Assembly: GCF_036345915.1 (NCBI RefSeq)
Contig: NZ_CP107785.1
Coordinates: 1,116,001-1,180,000, forward strand
From: Nocardia sp. NBC_00565
GTDB taxonomy: Bacteria > Actinomycetota > Actinomycetes > Mycobacteriales > Mycobacteriaceae
Length of the DNA: 64,000 nucleotides
Direction: 5' to 3'
This document shows, in pieces, positions 1-8,930 of this stretch. The notes beneath the pieces were generated by a model. The model was not told the origin of the DNA. It worked only from the letters and a program-made list of their open reading frames with translations, and did no database searches. Numbering within the stretch: the stretch's first letter is position 1; every line of letters begins with the position of its first letter. The position numbers were made by a program, and so were the translations under genes.

Positions 1-582
1 ACCACCGGCCGACCACTGGTCGATCTGATGAAGCTGGACCGCGTCGTGTTGCAACGCGCGCTGTTCCCGGACGCTCGCGACCAGCCCGCGCCGCAGGGTT
101 GGAAGTGGGTCGACTATCCCGGCCACGAGCGCTATATCTCGGTGCTGGAGCGCGAGAGCGGCCTGATCTCGACGGTGAACGGCCGGGTAGCGGATGCCGA
201 GAACGCGACAGCGACATCGATCTCCGAGACCGGCACCACCAGCCGGGTGCGGGTGTCCTCGACCGAGGGTGGCCGGGTGGTATTCGCGCGCCTCGGCTGG
301 CCTGGCTACCGGGTCACCCTGAACGGTGCGCAGATTCCGATCGAGGTGGTCGCGAAAAGCTTCGTCGCCGTGGACATTCCGGCCGGTACCCAGAACGCCG
401 AACTGGTGCTCACCTGGCGTCCACCGGGTTGGAAGATCGGCATCGCCACCATGGTGGCCGGATTGTCCGGTATCGGTGTGCTGCAGTGGCTGTATGTGCG
501 GTCCCGGCGGCGGGACGCGGCGGCCGTCGCCGACCACCCGACCGGTGAGCCCGAACGTGAACTGGCCGAGGTTCTTTCGTGA
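1..582 (+). CDS. C-terminal part of a YfhO-like membrane protein (5' end outside window)
   Basis: The reading frame is open from base 1, so only the last 193 residues are visible. It is closely related to the C-terminus of the next gene: both share GWKWVDYPGHE, GGRVVFARLGWPGYR and TWRPPGWK. The visible part is a presumably extracytoplasmic beta-rich domain, followed by one membrane helix (about residues 143-163) and a basic, polar cytoplasmic tail. This is the usual end of YfhO-family polytopic proteins, several of which support glycosylation of cell-envelope polymers; that role is inferred here. The tandem copy downstream suggests a duplication. The substrate is unknown. Confidence 0.8.
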   Translation, partial: TTGRPLVDLMKLDRVVLQRALFPDARDQPAPQGWKWVDYPGHERYISVLERESGLISTVNGRVADAENATATSISETGTTSRVRVSSTEGGRVVFARLGWPGYRVTLNGAQIPIEVVAKSFVAVDIPAGTQNAELVLTWRPPGWKIGIATMVAGLSGIGVLQWLYVRSRRRDAAAVADHPTGEPERELAEVLS

Positions 583-702
583 CAGCTGACCCGCGTCCGG
601 TCGCCGAACTGCCGACGGGCGCGGGGACACCGGTGTGGGAACGAGGCGCCGTGCGATGGGCATGCCGACACCGGGCGCCGGGGGCTGTAGGGTCTGGAAC
701 TC

Positions 703-2952
703 GTGGTGGAAAGTAGCGGCCCCGCCCGGCGGGATGTGGTCAAATGGGGTCTCGTTACCGCATTCGGTGTGATTGCGGGATACGTCTCGGTTCTGTTGGC
801 CAACGTCCGGCACTTCTATACCGACGACAGCGAGTCGCAGTACGGTCCGCTCTGGGTGATGCTCGGGCGGCAGCTGCGCGAGGGCCGGTTCCCGGCGATG
901 GTCCCCGAACACTGGATGGCGGGCAACTACACCATCGAAGAGGCAGGCCTGCTGAATCCGCCGCAGCTGCTCATCGATCTGATCGCGCCCTCGGTGGACA
1001 ACATCGCGCTCTACACCACGGTGATAAAGCTGATCTTCGCGATCATCCTCGGGCTCGGCGTGTACCGGATCTGCCTGGAGTACGGCGCGAGGACGCCATG
1101 GGCCGCGGTCGCGGGCATCGCGATTCCCTTCACCGGATGGTTGCTCTTCTTCGATGAGGCCAGCTGGTACACCGCCTTCACGGGAACCGCGTGGCTGGTG
1201 CACGCCTGGGCCAGCGGCGTCCGGTACGCGCGCGGTCGCGGCGGGCCGATCTCCACTTTCGTCTTTCTATATTTGGCGATTTCGGTGCAGTACATCTTCC
1301 CGGCCGTCGAGGCCGGTCTGATGATCGGCGCTGTCGCCGTCGGTGAGGTGGTCTACCAGCGCAGGTGGCAGCCGTCGCTGCGCCTGCTCGCGGTGGCGGC
1401 CTGCGCCGCGCTTGCGGGGCTGGCGACCTATCTGCCGAGCATGCTCTCGGCGAAGGTGACCTGGCGTGGCACCGCGCAGATCAACAACGACCAGTTCCTG
1501 ACCGTGCCGTGGTCGGAATCGCTCAACGCCAGCCTGCCGAGCACGCTGCCCGCGTACAACTCGTGGTGGGGTTACATACAGCCGATGCCGGTGGTCTACA
1601 TCGCCTGGTTCCTGATTCCGGCGCTGGCCTTCATCGACTGGCGCAAGGCACGCGAGAACTGGCGCGAGTTCACCGCGATCGCGCTCGTCGCGATCATGGC
1701 GCTGATGTGGACCGCGGGCCCCGGCACCATCGGCCCGCTGCGCTGGCCCGCCCGGGTGCTGCCGATGCTGGCCCTCGGTCTGCTGGTGCTGGTATGTGTG
1801 CTGCTCGGCCGCTACGCCACCGTCCGCAACTGGCGCCACCGCGGCATCGCGGCGGCGGTGCTGATCGGGCTGCTGTGGCTGCGATCGTTCTCGGCGGCGC
1901 CGCGCGAGGTGGTGTGGCACGTTGTCGCGGCCCTCGGCATCGCGGCGCTCGGGGCCGCGGTGGTGTGGCTGGGCCTGCGCCGAGGGACGGCGGCGGCCTG
2001 TGCGCTGACCATCGTCTCGATATTCCCGATCGCATTCCTGCAGGTGCATGCGGCGCAGCCGACGCCGATGAGCTGGAATCTGCCGGAGCGGCGCTCGGAG
2101 ATGAAGGCCGCGTTCCCCGACTTCCCCGGCACCACACTGCAACTCGCCGACCGCGCGCTGATCCAACCGGGCGAGCGGACGCTGCAGGGCGGCTATGGCT
2201 CACTGGTATTCGGCAATTACGCCAAGGATCTGGAGCTGACCTACGTCAGCGGCTACACACCGAACGGGCACTTCTGGTTCGGCGAGATGCTGTGCATGCG
2301 CTGGGACACCAGTGTCTGCCCCGACGCGTACCGCCGGGCATTCGCCACCGAGCCGACCACCGGTACGACCATCGTCGATCTGATGAAGGTCGACCGGGTA
2401 GTGCTCCAGCGTGCGCTGTATCCGGACGCGCGTAATCAGCCCGCGCCGCCGGGCTGGAAGTGGGTCGACTACCCGGGCCACGAGAAGTACATCGCGGTGC
2501 TCGAGCGTGCGACCGGGCTGCGCTCCGCTCAGAACGGGCGTGTCGCCACCGTCGAGGGCGGCACCGCGACCTCGGTGTCGGAGTCGGAGTCGAGCAGCCG
2601 GGTGCGGGTGAACTCCGAACACGGTGGGCGGGTGGTCTTCGCTCGGCTCGGCTGGCCCGGATATCGGGCGACGCTGAACGGTCACGAGATCCCGATCAGC
2701 GTTGTCGCGAAAACCTTCGTCGCCGTGGATATTCCGGCCGGTGCCAAGAACGCCGACCTCGAGCTGACCTGGCGTCCGCCGGGCTGGAAGCTCGGCGGCG
2801 TGACGGCGCTGCTCGCAGTATTCGGGGTGGGCGCGTTGCAGTGGTTGTACCTGCGCAGGAACCGTCGCGACGAGCCGGACGACGCCACCTCGGCTCGGCC
2901 GACCGAGGACAGTCCGGTGCCGGAGCCCGATCTGGCGGACGCGATCCGGTGA
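703..2952 (+). CDS. YfhO-family polytopic membrane protein
   Basis: This 749-residue protein has about a dozen hydrophobic segments in residues 10-460, then a soluble region (about 465-700), one more membrane helix (about 708-728) and a charged tail. The organisation matches YfhO / GT-C-like membrane proteins linked to cell-envelope glycosylation. The exact reaction cannot be read from the sequence. The start is one of two adjacent GTG codons (703 or 706). A TAGGGT hexamer at 688-693 could be a -10 element for a leaderless or nearly leaderless transcript. It is a paralogue of the gene ending at 582 and overlaps the GtrA-like gene by four bases (GTGA), so the two are probably translationally coupled. 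Confidence 0.85.
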   Translation: MVESSGPARRDVVKWGLVTAFGVIAGYVSVLLANVRHFYTDDSESQYGPLWVMLGRQLREGRFPAMVPEHWMAGNYTIEEAGLLNPPQLLIDLIAPSVDNIALYTTVIKLIFAIILGLGVYRICLEYGARTPWAAVAGIAIPFTGWLLFFDEASWYTAFTGTAWLVHAWASGVRYARGRGGPISTFVFLYLAISVQYIFPAVEAGLMIGAVAVGEVVYQRRWQPSLRLLAVAACAALAGLATYLPSMLSAKVTWRGTAQINNDQFLTVPWSESLNASLPSTLPAYNSWWGYIQPMPVVYIAWFLIPALAFIDWRKARENWREFTAIALVAIMALMWTAGPGTIGPLRWPARVLPMLALGLLVLVCVLLGRYATVRNWRHRGIAAAVLIGLLWLRSFSAAPREVVWHVVAALGIAALGAAVVWLGLRRGTAAACALTIVSIFPIAFLQVHAAQPTPMSWNLPERRSEMKAAFPDFPGTTLQLADRALIQPGERTLQGGYGSLVFGNYAKDLELTYVSGYTPNGHFWFGEMLCMRWDTSVCPDAYRRAFATEPTTGTTIVDLMKVDRVVLQRALYPDARNQPAPPGWKWVDYPGHEKYIAVLERATGLRSAQNGRVATVEGGTATSVSESESSSRVRVNSEHGGRVVFARLGWPGYRATLNGHEIPISVVAKTFVAVDIPAGAKNADLELTWRPPGWKLGGVTALLAVFGVGALQWLYLRRNRRDEPDDATSARPTEDSPVPEPDLADAIR

Positions 2953-3446
2953 GCGCCAGCGAGACGGGGGCGCACGCGGGGGCGACGGGAGCCGAGGATC
3001 CGGGGCCGTTGCTGCGGCTGGTGCACCGGCAGGAGGTCGCCTTCGCGGTGGTCGGCGGTTTCAATACCGCACTCGGGATGGGGCTGACCGTCATGTGGTT
3101 GGCCATCCTCGGCGACAGCGTGCCGCCCGCCGCCGCGGTGGCGCTGGCCTATGCCATCAGCATCGTCATCGCGTTCGCACTACACCGGACGCTGGTGTTC
3201 CGAGTGCACGGCCATGCGGTTCGCGACTTCGTCCGGTTCGTCGGGGTCAATTCCGGTGGGCTGCTGATGAATATGGCCCTGCTGTCACTGGCCGTCTCGG
3301 TGCTGCACCTGCCGAGTAAGCCGTCGGCGGTGGTGGTGATGGGACTGGTCGCGATCGCCAGCTACTTCGGCCATCGCTATATCTCGTTCCGGCGGGCCCC
3401 GGTGCCGCCACCGCCGTCCGCCGGTTCCGGTGCGGAGCAGTTCTGA
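2949..3446 (+). CDS. GtrA-like membrane protein
   Basis: The protein has 165 residues with four predicted membrane helices: about 31-50, 60-82, 100-122 and 128-147. It has the length and spacing of the GtrA/DPMS-type family, whose members help move lipid-linked sugars or act with polyprenyl-phosphate glycosyltransferases. The motif FALHRTLVFR between helices 2 and 3 is typical. I chose the GTG at 2949 because it overlaps the stop of the YfhO-like gene as GTGA and removes an implausible upstream extension. With its neighbour it suggests an envelope-glycan function. The partner glycosyltransferase is not visible in this part of the window. Confidence 0.8.
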   Translation: MSASETGAHAGATGAEDPGPLLRLVHRQEVAFAVVGGFNTALGMGLTVMWLAILGDSVPPAAAVALAYAISIVIAFALHRTLVFRVHGHAVRDFVRFVGVNSGGLLMNMALLSLAVSVLHLPSKPSAVVVMGLVAIASYFGHRYISFRRAPVPPPPSAGSGAEQF

Positions 3447-3467
3447 GTGCCGGGTAAGTTATCGATC

Positions 3468-3701
3468 ATGCCGGAAGAAACCGCGTTGGACGCCACGTTG
3501 TTGAGCCTGCTCGCCTGCCCGCAGGACAAGGGTCCGTTGCTGTTGGTCCGCGATGACAAGGGCGCCACCGCCCTCTACAATCCGCGCCTGCGCCGCGCTT
3601 ACCCCATCGAAAACGGCATCCCCGTGCTCCTCATCGATGAGGCCCGCGACGTGACCGATACCGAACACACCGCCTTCACCAGTCAGCACGCCGACGCCTG
3701 A
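3468..3701 (+). CDS. Trm112-like / UPF0434 small protein
   Basis: A 77-residue protein with the signature of the Trm112/YcaR family: an LLSLLACPQDKGPL beginning, a conserved YNPRLRRAYPIENGIPVLL core and an acidic C-terminus. Eukaryotic Trm112 is a zinc-binding activator of methyltransferases. Only one of the usual cysteines (in ACP) remains here, as in many bacterial homologues, so zinc binding is doubtful. An upstream GTG at 3447 is possible, but ATG 3468 matches the family's usual N-terminus. It lies 21 bases after the GtrA-like gene and is followed by a hairpin. Confidence 0.8.
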   Translation: MPEETALDATLLSLLACPQDKGPLLLVRDDKGATALYNPRLRRAYPIENGIPVLLIDEARDVTDTEHTAFTSQHADA

Positions 3702-3706
3702 GCCGC

Positions 3707-3736
3707 CGAGTGGCCCACCGATGTGGATGCCACTCG
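3707..3736. terminator. Hairpin between convergent genes
   Basis: CGAGTGGC (3707-3714) pairs with GCCACTCG (3729-3736). An inner CCAC/GTGG stem closes a four-base loop. It sits between the convergent Trm112-like and tetR genes and could terminate both directions. It has no long T-run, only a short one after the stem. Confidence 0.55.
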
Positions 3737-3764
3737 ACGTTTGCCGCAGCCATGCGCCCTTCAC

Positions 3765-4388
3765 CTAGCGTGCGGGGGTGTCTATTTCGCCGGTGAGGTA
3801 GTGCTGGAGGGTGGGGGCTACTGCGGCGACCAGGTCGGGGCCGGGCATCGAGGCCACGGGTTCGACGCCGATGATCTTGCGGGCGACCAGTACGCCGATC
3901 ATTTGGGTGGCGACCAGCGCGACGCGGGCCCGCCCGTCGTCTTGCGGCGTCGCGATTCGCAGCCGTACCCGCTCCAGCACGACATCCAAGACGAATGTCC
4001 TGGCCAGCGCCATATCGCCGCCGGCGAGGATGCTGCGCACCGCCGCGACGATGCCGGGACCGGCGGGCGAGTCCCACAACGCGACCACCGAGCCGAGAAT
4101 GGTTTCCCCGAGTCGATCCAGCGGCGCGACATCGATCTTGCGCAGCGTGGCCTCCGGGTCGATCGGCAGATCGACCACCGCGGCGAACAACTGCTGTTTG
4201 GTCCCGAAGTAGTGGTGGACCAACGCCGGATCGACCCCCGCGTCGGCGGCGACGGCGCGGATCGAGGTCTTGTCGAAGCCGCCCTCGGCGAAGCGGGTGC
4301 GTGCGGCGGTGAGGATCGCCTCGCGGGCGCCGGACTGTCCCGGCCGACGCCCCGAGCGGCGATCGCCATTGGTCGCCTCGGCCGTCAC
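3765..4388 (-). CDS. TetR-family regulator of the adjacent ABC exporter
   Basis: The 207-residue protein has a TetR DNA-binding domain near its N-terminus. Helix-turn-helix residues ARTRFAEGGFDKTSIRAVAADAGVDPALVHHYFGTKQQL lie at about 25-65 (given in pieces: RFAEGGFDKTS, VHHYFGTKQQLF). A divergent helical ligand-binding domain of the TetR_C type follows. The start is GTG 4388, which overlaps the permease stop as GTGA. It is the last gene of an ATPase-permease-regulator operon. The dyad at the head of that operon (5912-5947) is the obvious candidate operator, suggesting autorepression relieved by an export substrate. The ligand is unknown. Confidence 0.88.
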   Translation of the reverse strand: MTAEATNGDRRSGRRPGQSGAREAILTAARTRFAEGGFDKTSIRAVAADAGVDPALVHHYFGTKQQLFAAVVDLPIDPEATLRKIDVAPLDRLGETILGSVVALWDSPAGPGIVAAVRSILAGGDMALARTFVLDVVLERVRLRIATPQDDGRARVALVATQMIGVLVARKIIGVEPVASMPGPDLVAAVAPTLQHYLTGEIDTPAR

Positions 4389-5173
4389 GCGGTTCGCCGC
4401 CGTAGCGTGGCCGCGCCGAGGCACAGCGCGACGATGGCGAATCCGGCGACGACCGCCAGATCACGGAACATCTGGCCGGTGACATTCGAATGTGTCGAAA
4501 CCTGTTCCAGCGCATCGACCGCGTAACTCAACGGCATCACATTGCTGATCGCCTCCAGCCAGCCCGGCAGCTGCCCGCGCGGAACGAGTAAGCCGCACAG
4601 GAAGATCTGCGGTGCGACCACCACCGGCATGAACTGCACGGCCTGGAATTCGGTGCGGGCGAAGGCACTTGCCAACAGGCCGAGCGCGACGCCGCAGACC
4701 GCGTCGACCATCGCGATCACCACCACCCAGCCCGGACTACCCGCCGAATCGAGGCCGAGCAGTCCGAAGGAGACCAGGCAGGCCACTACCGCCTGCGCGG
4801 CCGCGGCGACGGAAAACGCGGTGCCGTATCCGGCGAGCAGGTCCAGTTTGGCCAGCGGCGTGGTGAGCAGCCGCTCCAGCGTGCCCGAGGTGCGTTCGCG
4901 CTGCATGGCGATCGCGGTGATCAGGAACATCACGATGAACGGCAGGATGCCGAGCATGCTGATGCCGACCCGGTCGAAGATCGGCACCGGGTTGAACGGG
5001 TTGGTCGGGGTCTCCTTGTAGATGAAGTACAGCAGGGCCATCAGCAGGGCGGGGACCACGAGAATCATTGCGACAGTGCGGTGGTCGTTGCGCAGCTGAC
5101 GCAGGATCCGGCCGGTCGTCGCGGCGTACGGGCGCAGCGTCGGCTTCCGGCGGGGTGCGAGTGCGATAGTCAT
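4385..5173 (-). CDS. ABC-2 type transporter permease
   Basis: A 262-residue membrane protein with six hydrophobic segments in the ABC-2 / DrrB arrangement. The cytoplasmic motif RERTSGTLERLLTTPL before the second membrane block is characteristic of this exporter family. It should form the membrane channel for the ATPase encoded just upstream and export a drug or lipid-like compound; the substrate is not predictable. It overlaps the ATPase gene by ATGA and the tetR gene by GTGA, so all three are translationally coupled. Confidence 0.9.
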   Translation of the reverse strand: MTIALAPRRKPTLRPYAATTGRILRQLRNDHRTVAMILVVPALLMALLYFIYKETPTNPFNPVPIFDRVGISMLGILPFIVMFLITAIAMQRERTSGTLERLLTTPLAKLDLLAGYGTAFSVAAAAQAVVACLVSFGLLGLDSAGSPGWVVVIAMVDAVCGVALGLLASAFARTEFQAVQFMPVVVAPQIFLCGLLVPRGQLPGWLEAISNVMPLSYAVDALEQVSTHSNVTGQMFRDLAVVAGFAIVALCLGAATLRRRTA

Positions 5174-5901
5174 GCCGCGTGTCCCATCGTGATAAGAGCG
5201 AGGAAGGCTTGTTCGAGGTTCTGCTCACCGGTCTCGGCGCGCAGTTCGTCGGGGCTGAGCTGGGCGAGGAGTTCGCCCTCGCGCACCAGCAGCAGTTTGT
5301 CGCAGTGCTCGGCCTCGTCCATCACGTGACTGGAGACCAGCAGCGTCGTCCCGTTCGCGGCCAACTCGTGGAACTGCTTCCACAGATCCACGCGCAGTAC
5401 CGGATCCAGGCCGACCGTCGGCTCGTCCAGGATCAGGATCTCGGGCTGCGCGACCAATGCGCAGGCCAGCGACGCACGCGTCTGCTGCCCGCCGGAGAGT
5501 TCGTCGCCGCGCTGACGGGCATGTTCGAGCAGCCCGACCGCAGCGATCGCCGAATCGGTGTCGTCGCGGTCGCGTCCGTAGAGCGCGGCGTAGTAGGCGA
5601 CGTTCTCGCGCACGCTGATATCGGCGTAGATGCTCGGCGCTTGTGTCACGTAACCGATCCGGTGCCGCAGTTCGGCGGATCCGGCCGGGAGCCCGAGCGC
5701 GGAGATCTCGCCTGCGGCCACGATCTGGGTGCCGACGATGCTGCGCATGAGGGTGGTCTTGCCGCATCCGGAGGGCCCGAGCAGTCCGGTGATGGAACCG
5801 CGCGGGATGGTCAGCGAAATATCGTGTAGAACTTCGCGGCCGCCGCGGCGCACGGAGAGGTTGCGAACCTCGATGGCGGGCGATGAGTGCAGGTCCGGCA
5901 T
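5170..5901 (-). CDS. ABC transporter ATP-binding protein
   Basis: The 243-residue ATPase has Walker A GPSGCGKT (about 42-49), signature LSGGQQTRASLA, Walker B ILILDEPTVGLDP and a switch histidine in SSHVMDE. It is a DrrA/CcmA-type exporter ATPase and pairs with the permease that overlaps it. I prefer ATG 5901 to the upstream ATG 5934. A GAGG sequence lies at a suitable distance before 5901, whereas 5934 has no ribosome-binding site and lies inside the inverted repeat that looks like the operator. Confidence 0.9.
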   Translation of the reverse strand: MPDLHSSPAIEVRNLSVRRGGREVLHDISLTIPRGSITGLLGPSGCGKTTLMRSIVGTQIVAAGEISALGLPAGSAELRHRIGYVTQAPSIYADISVRENVAYYAALYGRDRDDTDSAIAAVGLLEHARQRGDELSGGQQTRASLACALVAQPEILILDEPTVGLDPVLRVDLWKQFHELAANGTTLLVSSHVMDEAEHCDKLLLVREGELLAQLSPDELRAETGEQNLEQAFLALITMGHAA

Positions 5902-5911
5902 GGGACGCCTC

Positions 5912-5947
5912 AATTCATCGGGTGTTGAATTCATTGTGTGATGAATT
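5912..5947. promoter_or_regulatory. Inverted-repeat operator candidate for the ABC/tetR operon
   Basis: AATTCAT (5928-5934), six bases, then ATGAATT (5941-5947) form a perfect 7-base inverted repeat. A further AATTCAT half-site lies at 5912-5918. The AT-rich dyad is just upstream of the ATPase start in otherwise GC-rich DNA. That position fits binding by the TetR protein encoded as the last gene of the operon. Confidence 0.6.
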
Positions 5948-5969
5948 TAGCGCGCCGCGGCCTCCGCGT

Positions 5970-7496
5970 CTAGTGGTGACCCTCGTGATGTGCTGGCGTC
6001 CCGGCCGATTGGCCCGGCTCGACCACAACAAACTGGCCCATCATGCCCTGGTCCTCATGCCACAGCAGGTGGCAGTGATACATGTAGGGCGAGCTCGGAT
6101 CGGCGGGCCCGTCGAAGCGCATGGCGATCTTCGCGGTCGCGTCGGGCGGTAGGAAGATGGTGTCCTTCGGTCCGGTCAACGCGTCCGGCGGCGGCGTTCC
6201 GTTCAGCTCGAGCACCCGGAACTGGACGTCGTGTATATGGAAGTTGTGCGCCATGCCGTCGTTGTTGTGCACCACCCAGGTTTCGGCGGTGCCTCGGGTC
6301 ACTGTCAGATCGATGCGGTCCATCGCCATCGGATTGCCGTTGATCCCACTGAGATTCAGCTCGAAGGTGCGTTGTGTGACCGAGTCGGAGCCGTCGGGAG
6401 TCGACGGATGTGCCAGTGCCGTGGGCATTTCGGGTGACGGCCGCAGGGTGGCCGCCGGGCGCAGCTCGAGTACATCGAAGCTGTCGTCGCCACCGGCGAA
6501 CCGCTGACTCCAGAAGTTCAGTCCCGCATCGAGTTTCGTGCTGCGCAGCACGGTGCGTTCACCGGGCCGCACCCGGACCACGATCTCCGCGCGCTCACCC
6601 GGTGACAGGCGCACCCGATCCAGTGCGAGCGGACGTTCCAGCAGACCGCCGTCGGTGGCGACGAGCGAGAAGCGCCGGTCGTCGGCGAAGCCGAAGGTAT
6701 AGATCCGCGCGGTCGAGGCGTTGAGCAGCCGCAGTCGCACGAGTTCGTCGCCGACAGCGCGGTACGGCGTCAGGGTGCCGTTGACCATGGTCCGATCACC
6801 GAGGAACCCGATGTCACGGAACATGCCGTGCGACGAATCGAGCTGGGCCCCACGGAATTTCACATCCTGGACGATGACTGGCAGATCGTCGACGCCGTAG
6901 TTGTCCGGCAGCGCGAGCCCTTCGGACACCTCGTCATCGAGCAGGAACATCCCCGCCAGCCCACGTCGCACATGCTGTTCGGTCGCGCCGTGCGGATGCG
7001 GGTGGTACCAGAGTGTCGCGGCGGGCTGATCCACGGTCCAGTGCGGTGACCAGGTGGCACCGGCCGGCACCATCTGGTGCGGCCCACCGTCCATCGCGGC
7101 TGGGAGATGCATCCCGTGCCAGTGCACGGTCGAGGCCTCCGAAAGCTTGTTCCGGACTTCGACTTCCACCTTTTCGCCGCGCCGGGCCCGCAACGTCGGT
7201 CCGAGATAGTCGCCATTGAACCCCCAGGTCTCGGATGTCCGGCCAGGCCGGAATTCCGTGCGCCCCGAACGCATATCGAGTTCGAAGACACGGGTGCCAT
7301 CCGACCGGATCCGCGACTGCGCCAGCGGCGGAACCGCCATCTCATTGTTGAATTCGGTTGCGCCGACAGTAGATACGGCCGCATTGGTGTACACCCAGGC
7401 GACGCAGCCACCGACCGAAAGCGGCAAAACCATCGCGAACGCAGCGATAGCAGGGAGCAACCGCCGCAACCTGCGCGGCCGGGAAACCGAAGACAT
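5970..7496 (-). CDS. Multicopper oxidase, exported
   Basis: A 508-residue three-cupredoxin oxidase. All four copper-ligand motifs are visible: HWHGMH, WYHPHPHG, HNFHIHDVQF and YHCHLLWHEDQGMM. The last holds the type 1 copper cysteine and a methionine axial ligand. The N-terminus has a basic stretch, a hydrophobic core and a VGGC sequence that could be a lipobox, so the protein is probably exported and perhaps lipid-anchored. The C-terminus is His-rich (HHEGHH). The start MSSVSRP at 7496 gives the shortest credible signal sequence. The likely role is copper tolerance (Cu(I) oxidation) or laccase-like phenol oxidation. Confidence 0.88.
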   Translation of the reverse strand: MSSVSRPRRLRRLLPAIAAFAMVLPLSVGGCVAWVYTNAAVSTVGATEFNNEMAVPPLAQSRIRSDGTRVFELDMRSGRTEFRPGRTSETWGFNGDYLGPTLRARRGEKVEVEVRNKLSEASTVHWHGMHLPAAMDGGPHQMVPAGATWSPHWTVDQPAATLWYHPHPHGATEQHVRRGLAGMFLLDDEVSEGLALPDNYGVDDLPVIVQDVKFRGAQLDSSHGMFRDIGFLGDRTMVNGTLTPYRAVGDELVRLRLLNASTARIYTFGFADDRRFSLVATDGGLLERPLALDRVRLSPGERAEIVVRVRPGERTVLRSTKLDAGLNFWSQRFAGGDDSFDVLELRPAATLRPSPEMPTALAHPSTPDGSDSVTQRTFELNLSGINGNPMAMDRIDLTVTRGTAETWVVHNNDGMAHNFHIHDVQFRVLELNGTPPPDALTGPKDTIFLPPDATAKIAMRFDGPADPSSPYMYHCHLLWHEDQGMMGQFVVVEPGQSAGTPAHHEGHH

Positions 7497-7602
7497 GCGA
7501 TGACGGTATGGATCCGCGGCACCCCGGCACATCCGGGACCGTCCCCATTTCGCCCCTGGTCCACCCTGATTTCGGGCGGGATGTCACTTTCGTGCGCTGG
7601 CG

Positions 7603-8106
7603 TTATTCGCCGGCGAGTTCAGCGGTCGCGTCGTGCCCGGCGGCGGTGGTGCGGCGCAGGAAGTCCGCGATCAGCTCCAGTTCGGCCGCGGAGTAGCGGT
7701 CGCACAGGTCGTCCATGCGGTTGTTCATGCCGGAGAGCATGCGGTACAGCTCCGGGTTGCGGTCCTGGGTGGCGCGCACGGTGACGGCGCGGCGGTCGGT
7801 GGCCTCCGGATCGCGTTCGCGGGTGATGAAGCCGCCGCGTTGCAGGCGATCCAGGACGCCGGTCATGGTCGCGGGATGCAGTCCGGACAGCCGGGCGAGC
7901 GCTCCGGGGCTGAGCGGGCCGTGCCGGTTGATCAGGTCGAGGCAATTCCAGTCGGCGTCCTTGAGCTGCATCTGCACGCCGAACTGCCGGTTGAGCAGCG
8001 ATAACTGGATGTTCAGGTCGCGCAGCGACTCCTTGACCGCGTTGGCCGATTGCCGATGCCGCCGCGCTCGCTGCTTCGCTCCCGTCGATTTTGTTACGTC
8101 TGTCAT
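7603..8106 (-). CDS. MarR-family transcriptional regulator
   Basis: The 167-residue protein has a winged helix-turn-helix: LSPGALARLSGLHPATMTGVLDRL at about 68-91 (key parts ALARLSGL, TGVLDRLQRGGFI) and a wing with RERDPEATDRRAVTV. These are MarR hallmarks. It is divergently transcribed from an NAD(P)-binding reductase. The shared 96-base intergenic region is AT-rich with a TCATA/TATGA dyad overlapping the marR start, suggesting autorepression and control of the reductase gene. The inducer is unknown. Confidence 0.88.
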   Translation of the reverse strand: MTDVTKSTGAKQRARRHRQSANAVKESLRDLNIQLSLLNRQFGVQMQLKDADWNCLDLINRHGPLSPGALARLSGLHPATMTGVLDRLQRGGFITRERDPEATDRRAVTVRATQDRNPELYRMLSGMNNRMDDLCDRYSAAELELIADFLRRTTAAGHDATAELAGE

Positions 8107-8146
8107 ATTGTATGACTTTCATATTAGTTGTTATGGTTTCCATATG
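8103..8146. promoter_or_regulatory. MarR operator candidates in divergent promoter region
   Basis: TCATA (8103-8107) and TATGA (8111-8115) form an inverted repeat with a 3-base centre over the marR start codon. CATATG (8141-8146) is a second short palindrome, and a TCATAT half-site lies between them (8119-8124). The cluster of AT-rich half-sites between two divergent genes is what a MarR operator region looks like. Confidence 0.5.
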
Positions 8147-8202
8147 ATACGACGCTCCGATGGATCGGCGTCGCAGGCATACCGAGACATCAGGAGGAAG
8201 TC

Positions 8203-8898
8203 ATGCGCATCAGCGTTTTCGGAGCCAACGGACCCACCGGGCGACTGCTGACCGGGCAGGCCCTCGCGGCGGGCCACGACGTCGTCGCGGTCACCCGGCA
8301 GCCTGCGGAGTTTCCGATCGAGCACGATCGGCTCACCGTCTTCGGCGGCGATGTCCACCAACAGGATTCGGTCGATACCGCGATCGCCGGTGCCGACGCG
8401 GTGCTGTCGGCATTGGGAGTGCCGTACGGCAAAGAGCCGATCACCACCTACTCCAACGGAATTCGCCACATCATCGCCGCGATGCACCGCCACGGCGTGC
8501 GTCGGATCGCGGCCGTCTCGTCGAGTGCGGTCGATCCGAAGCCCTATTCGGAAGCCGGGTTCCTGTTCAATCGGGTGCTGCAGCCCTACATCGCGGGCGT
8601 CATGGGCAAGACGCTCTACGACGATATGCGGCGGATGGAATCGCTGCTCAGGGCCAGTGATCTGGCGTGGACGATTGTGCGTCCCGGTGGGTTGTACGAG
8701 TTGCCCGCTGTCACCGATTACACGATGGTCGAGGGGCATGCCGACCATCGATACACCGCTCGGGTCGACTTGGCGGCAGCCCTGCTGCGACTGGCCGAGG
8801 AGGACCGCTTCGCGCACCGGATCGTCAGCGTCGTCACGACGACCGACAACCCGAGCCTGTTCCAGTTGATCCGGACCGAGGCGCTCGGCAAGCACTGA
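8203..8898 (+). CDS. NAD(P)-binding (NmrA/SDR-like) reductase
   Basis: The 231-residue protein starts with the Rossmann motif ISVFGANGPTGRLL (residues 3-16), typical of atypical SDR / NmrA-like NAD(P)H-binding proteins. A conserved IVRPGGLYE segment lies near residue 160. The start ATG 8203 is preceded by AGGAGG at a good distance. It lies opposite the marR gene and is probably its target. Members act as NAD(P)H-dependent reductases (flavin/quinone) or redox sensors; which one applies here is not clear. Confidence 0.85.
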   Translation: MRISVFGANGPTGRLLTGQALAAGHDVVAVTRQPAEFPIEHDRLTVFGGDVHQQDSVDTAIAGADAVLSALGVPYGKEPITTYSNGIRHIIAAMHRHGVRRIAAVSSSAVDPKPYSEAGFLFNRVLQPYIAGVMGKTLYDDMRRMESLLRASDLAWTIVRPGGLYELPAVTDYTMVEGHADHRYTARVDLAAALLRLAEEDRFAHRIVSVVTTTDNPSLFQLIRTEALGKH

Positions 8899-8930
8899 TC
8901 CGCCGCGTGACCGGCATCACACCAGGCGGG

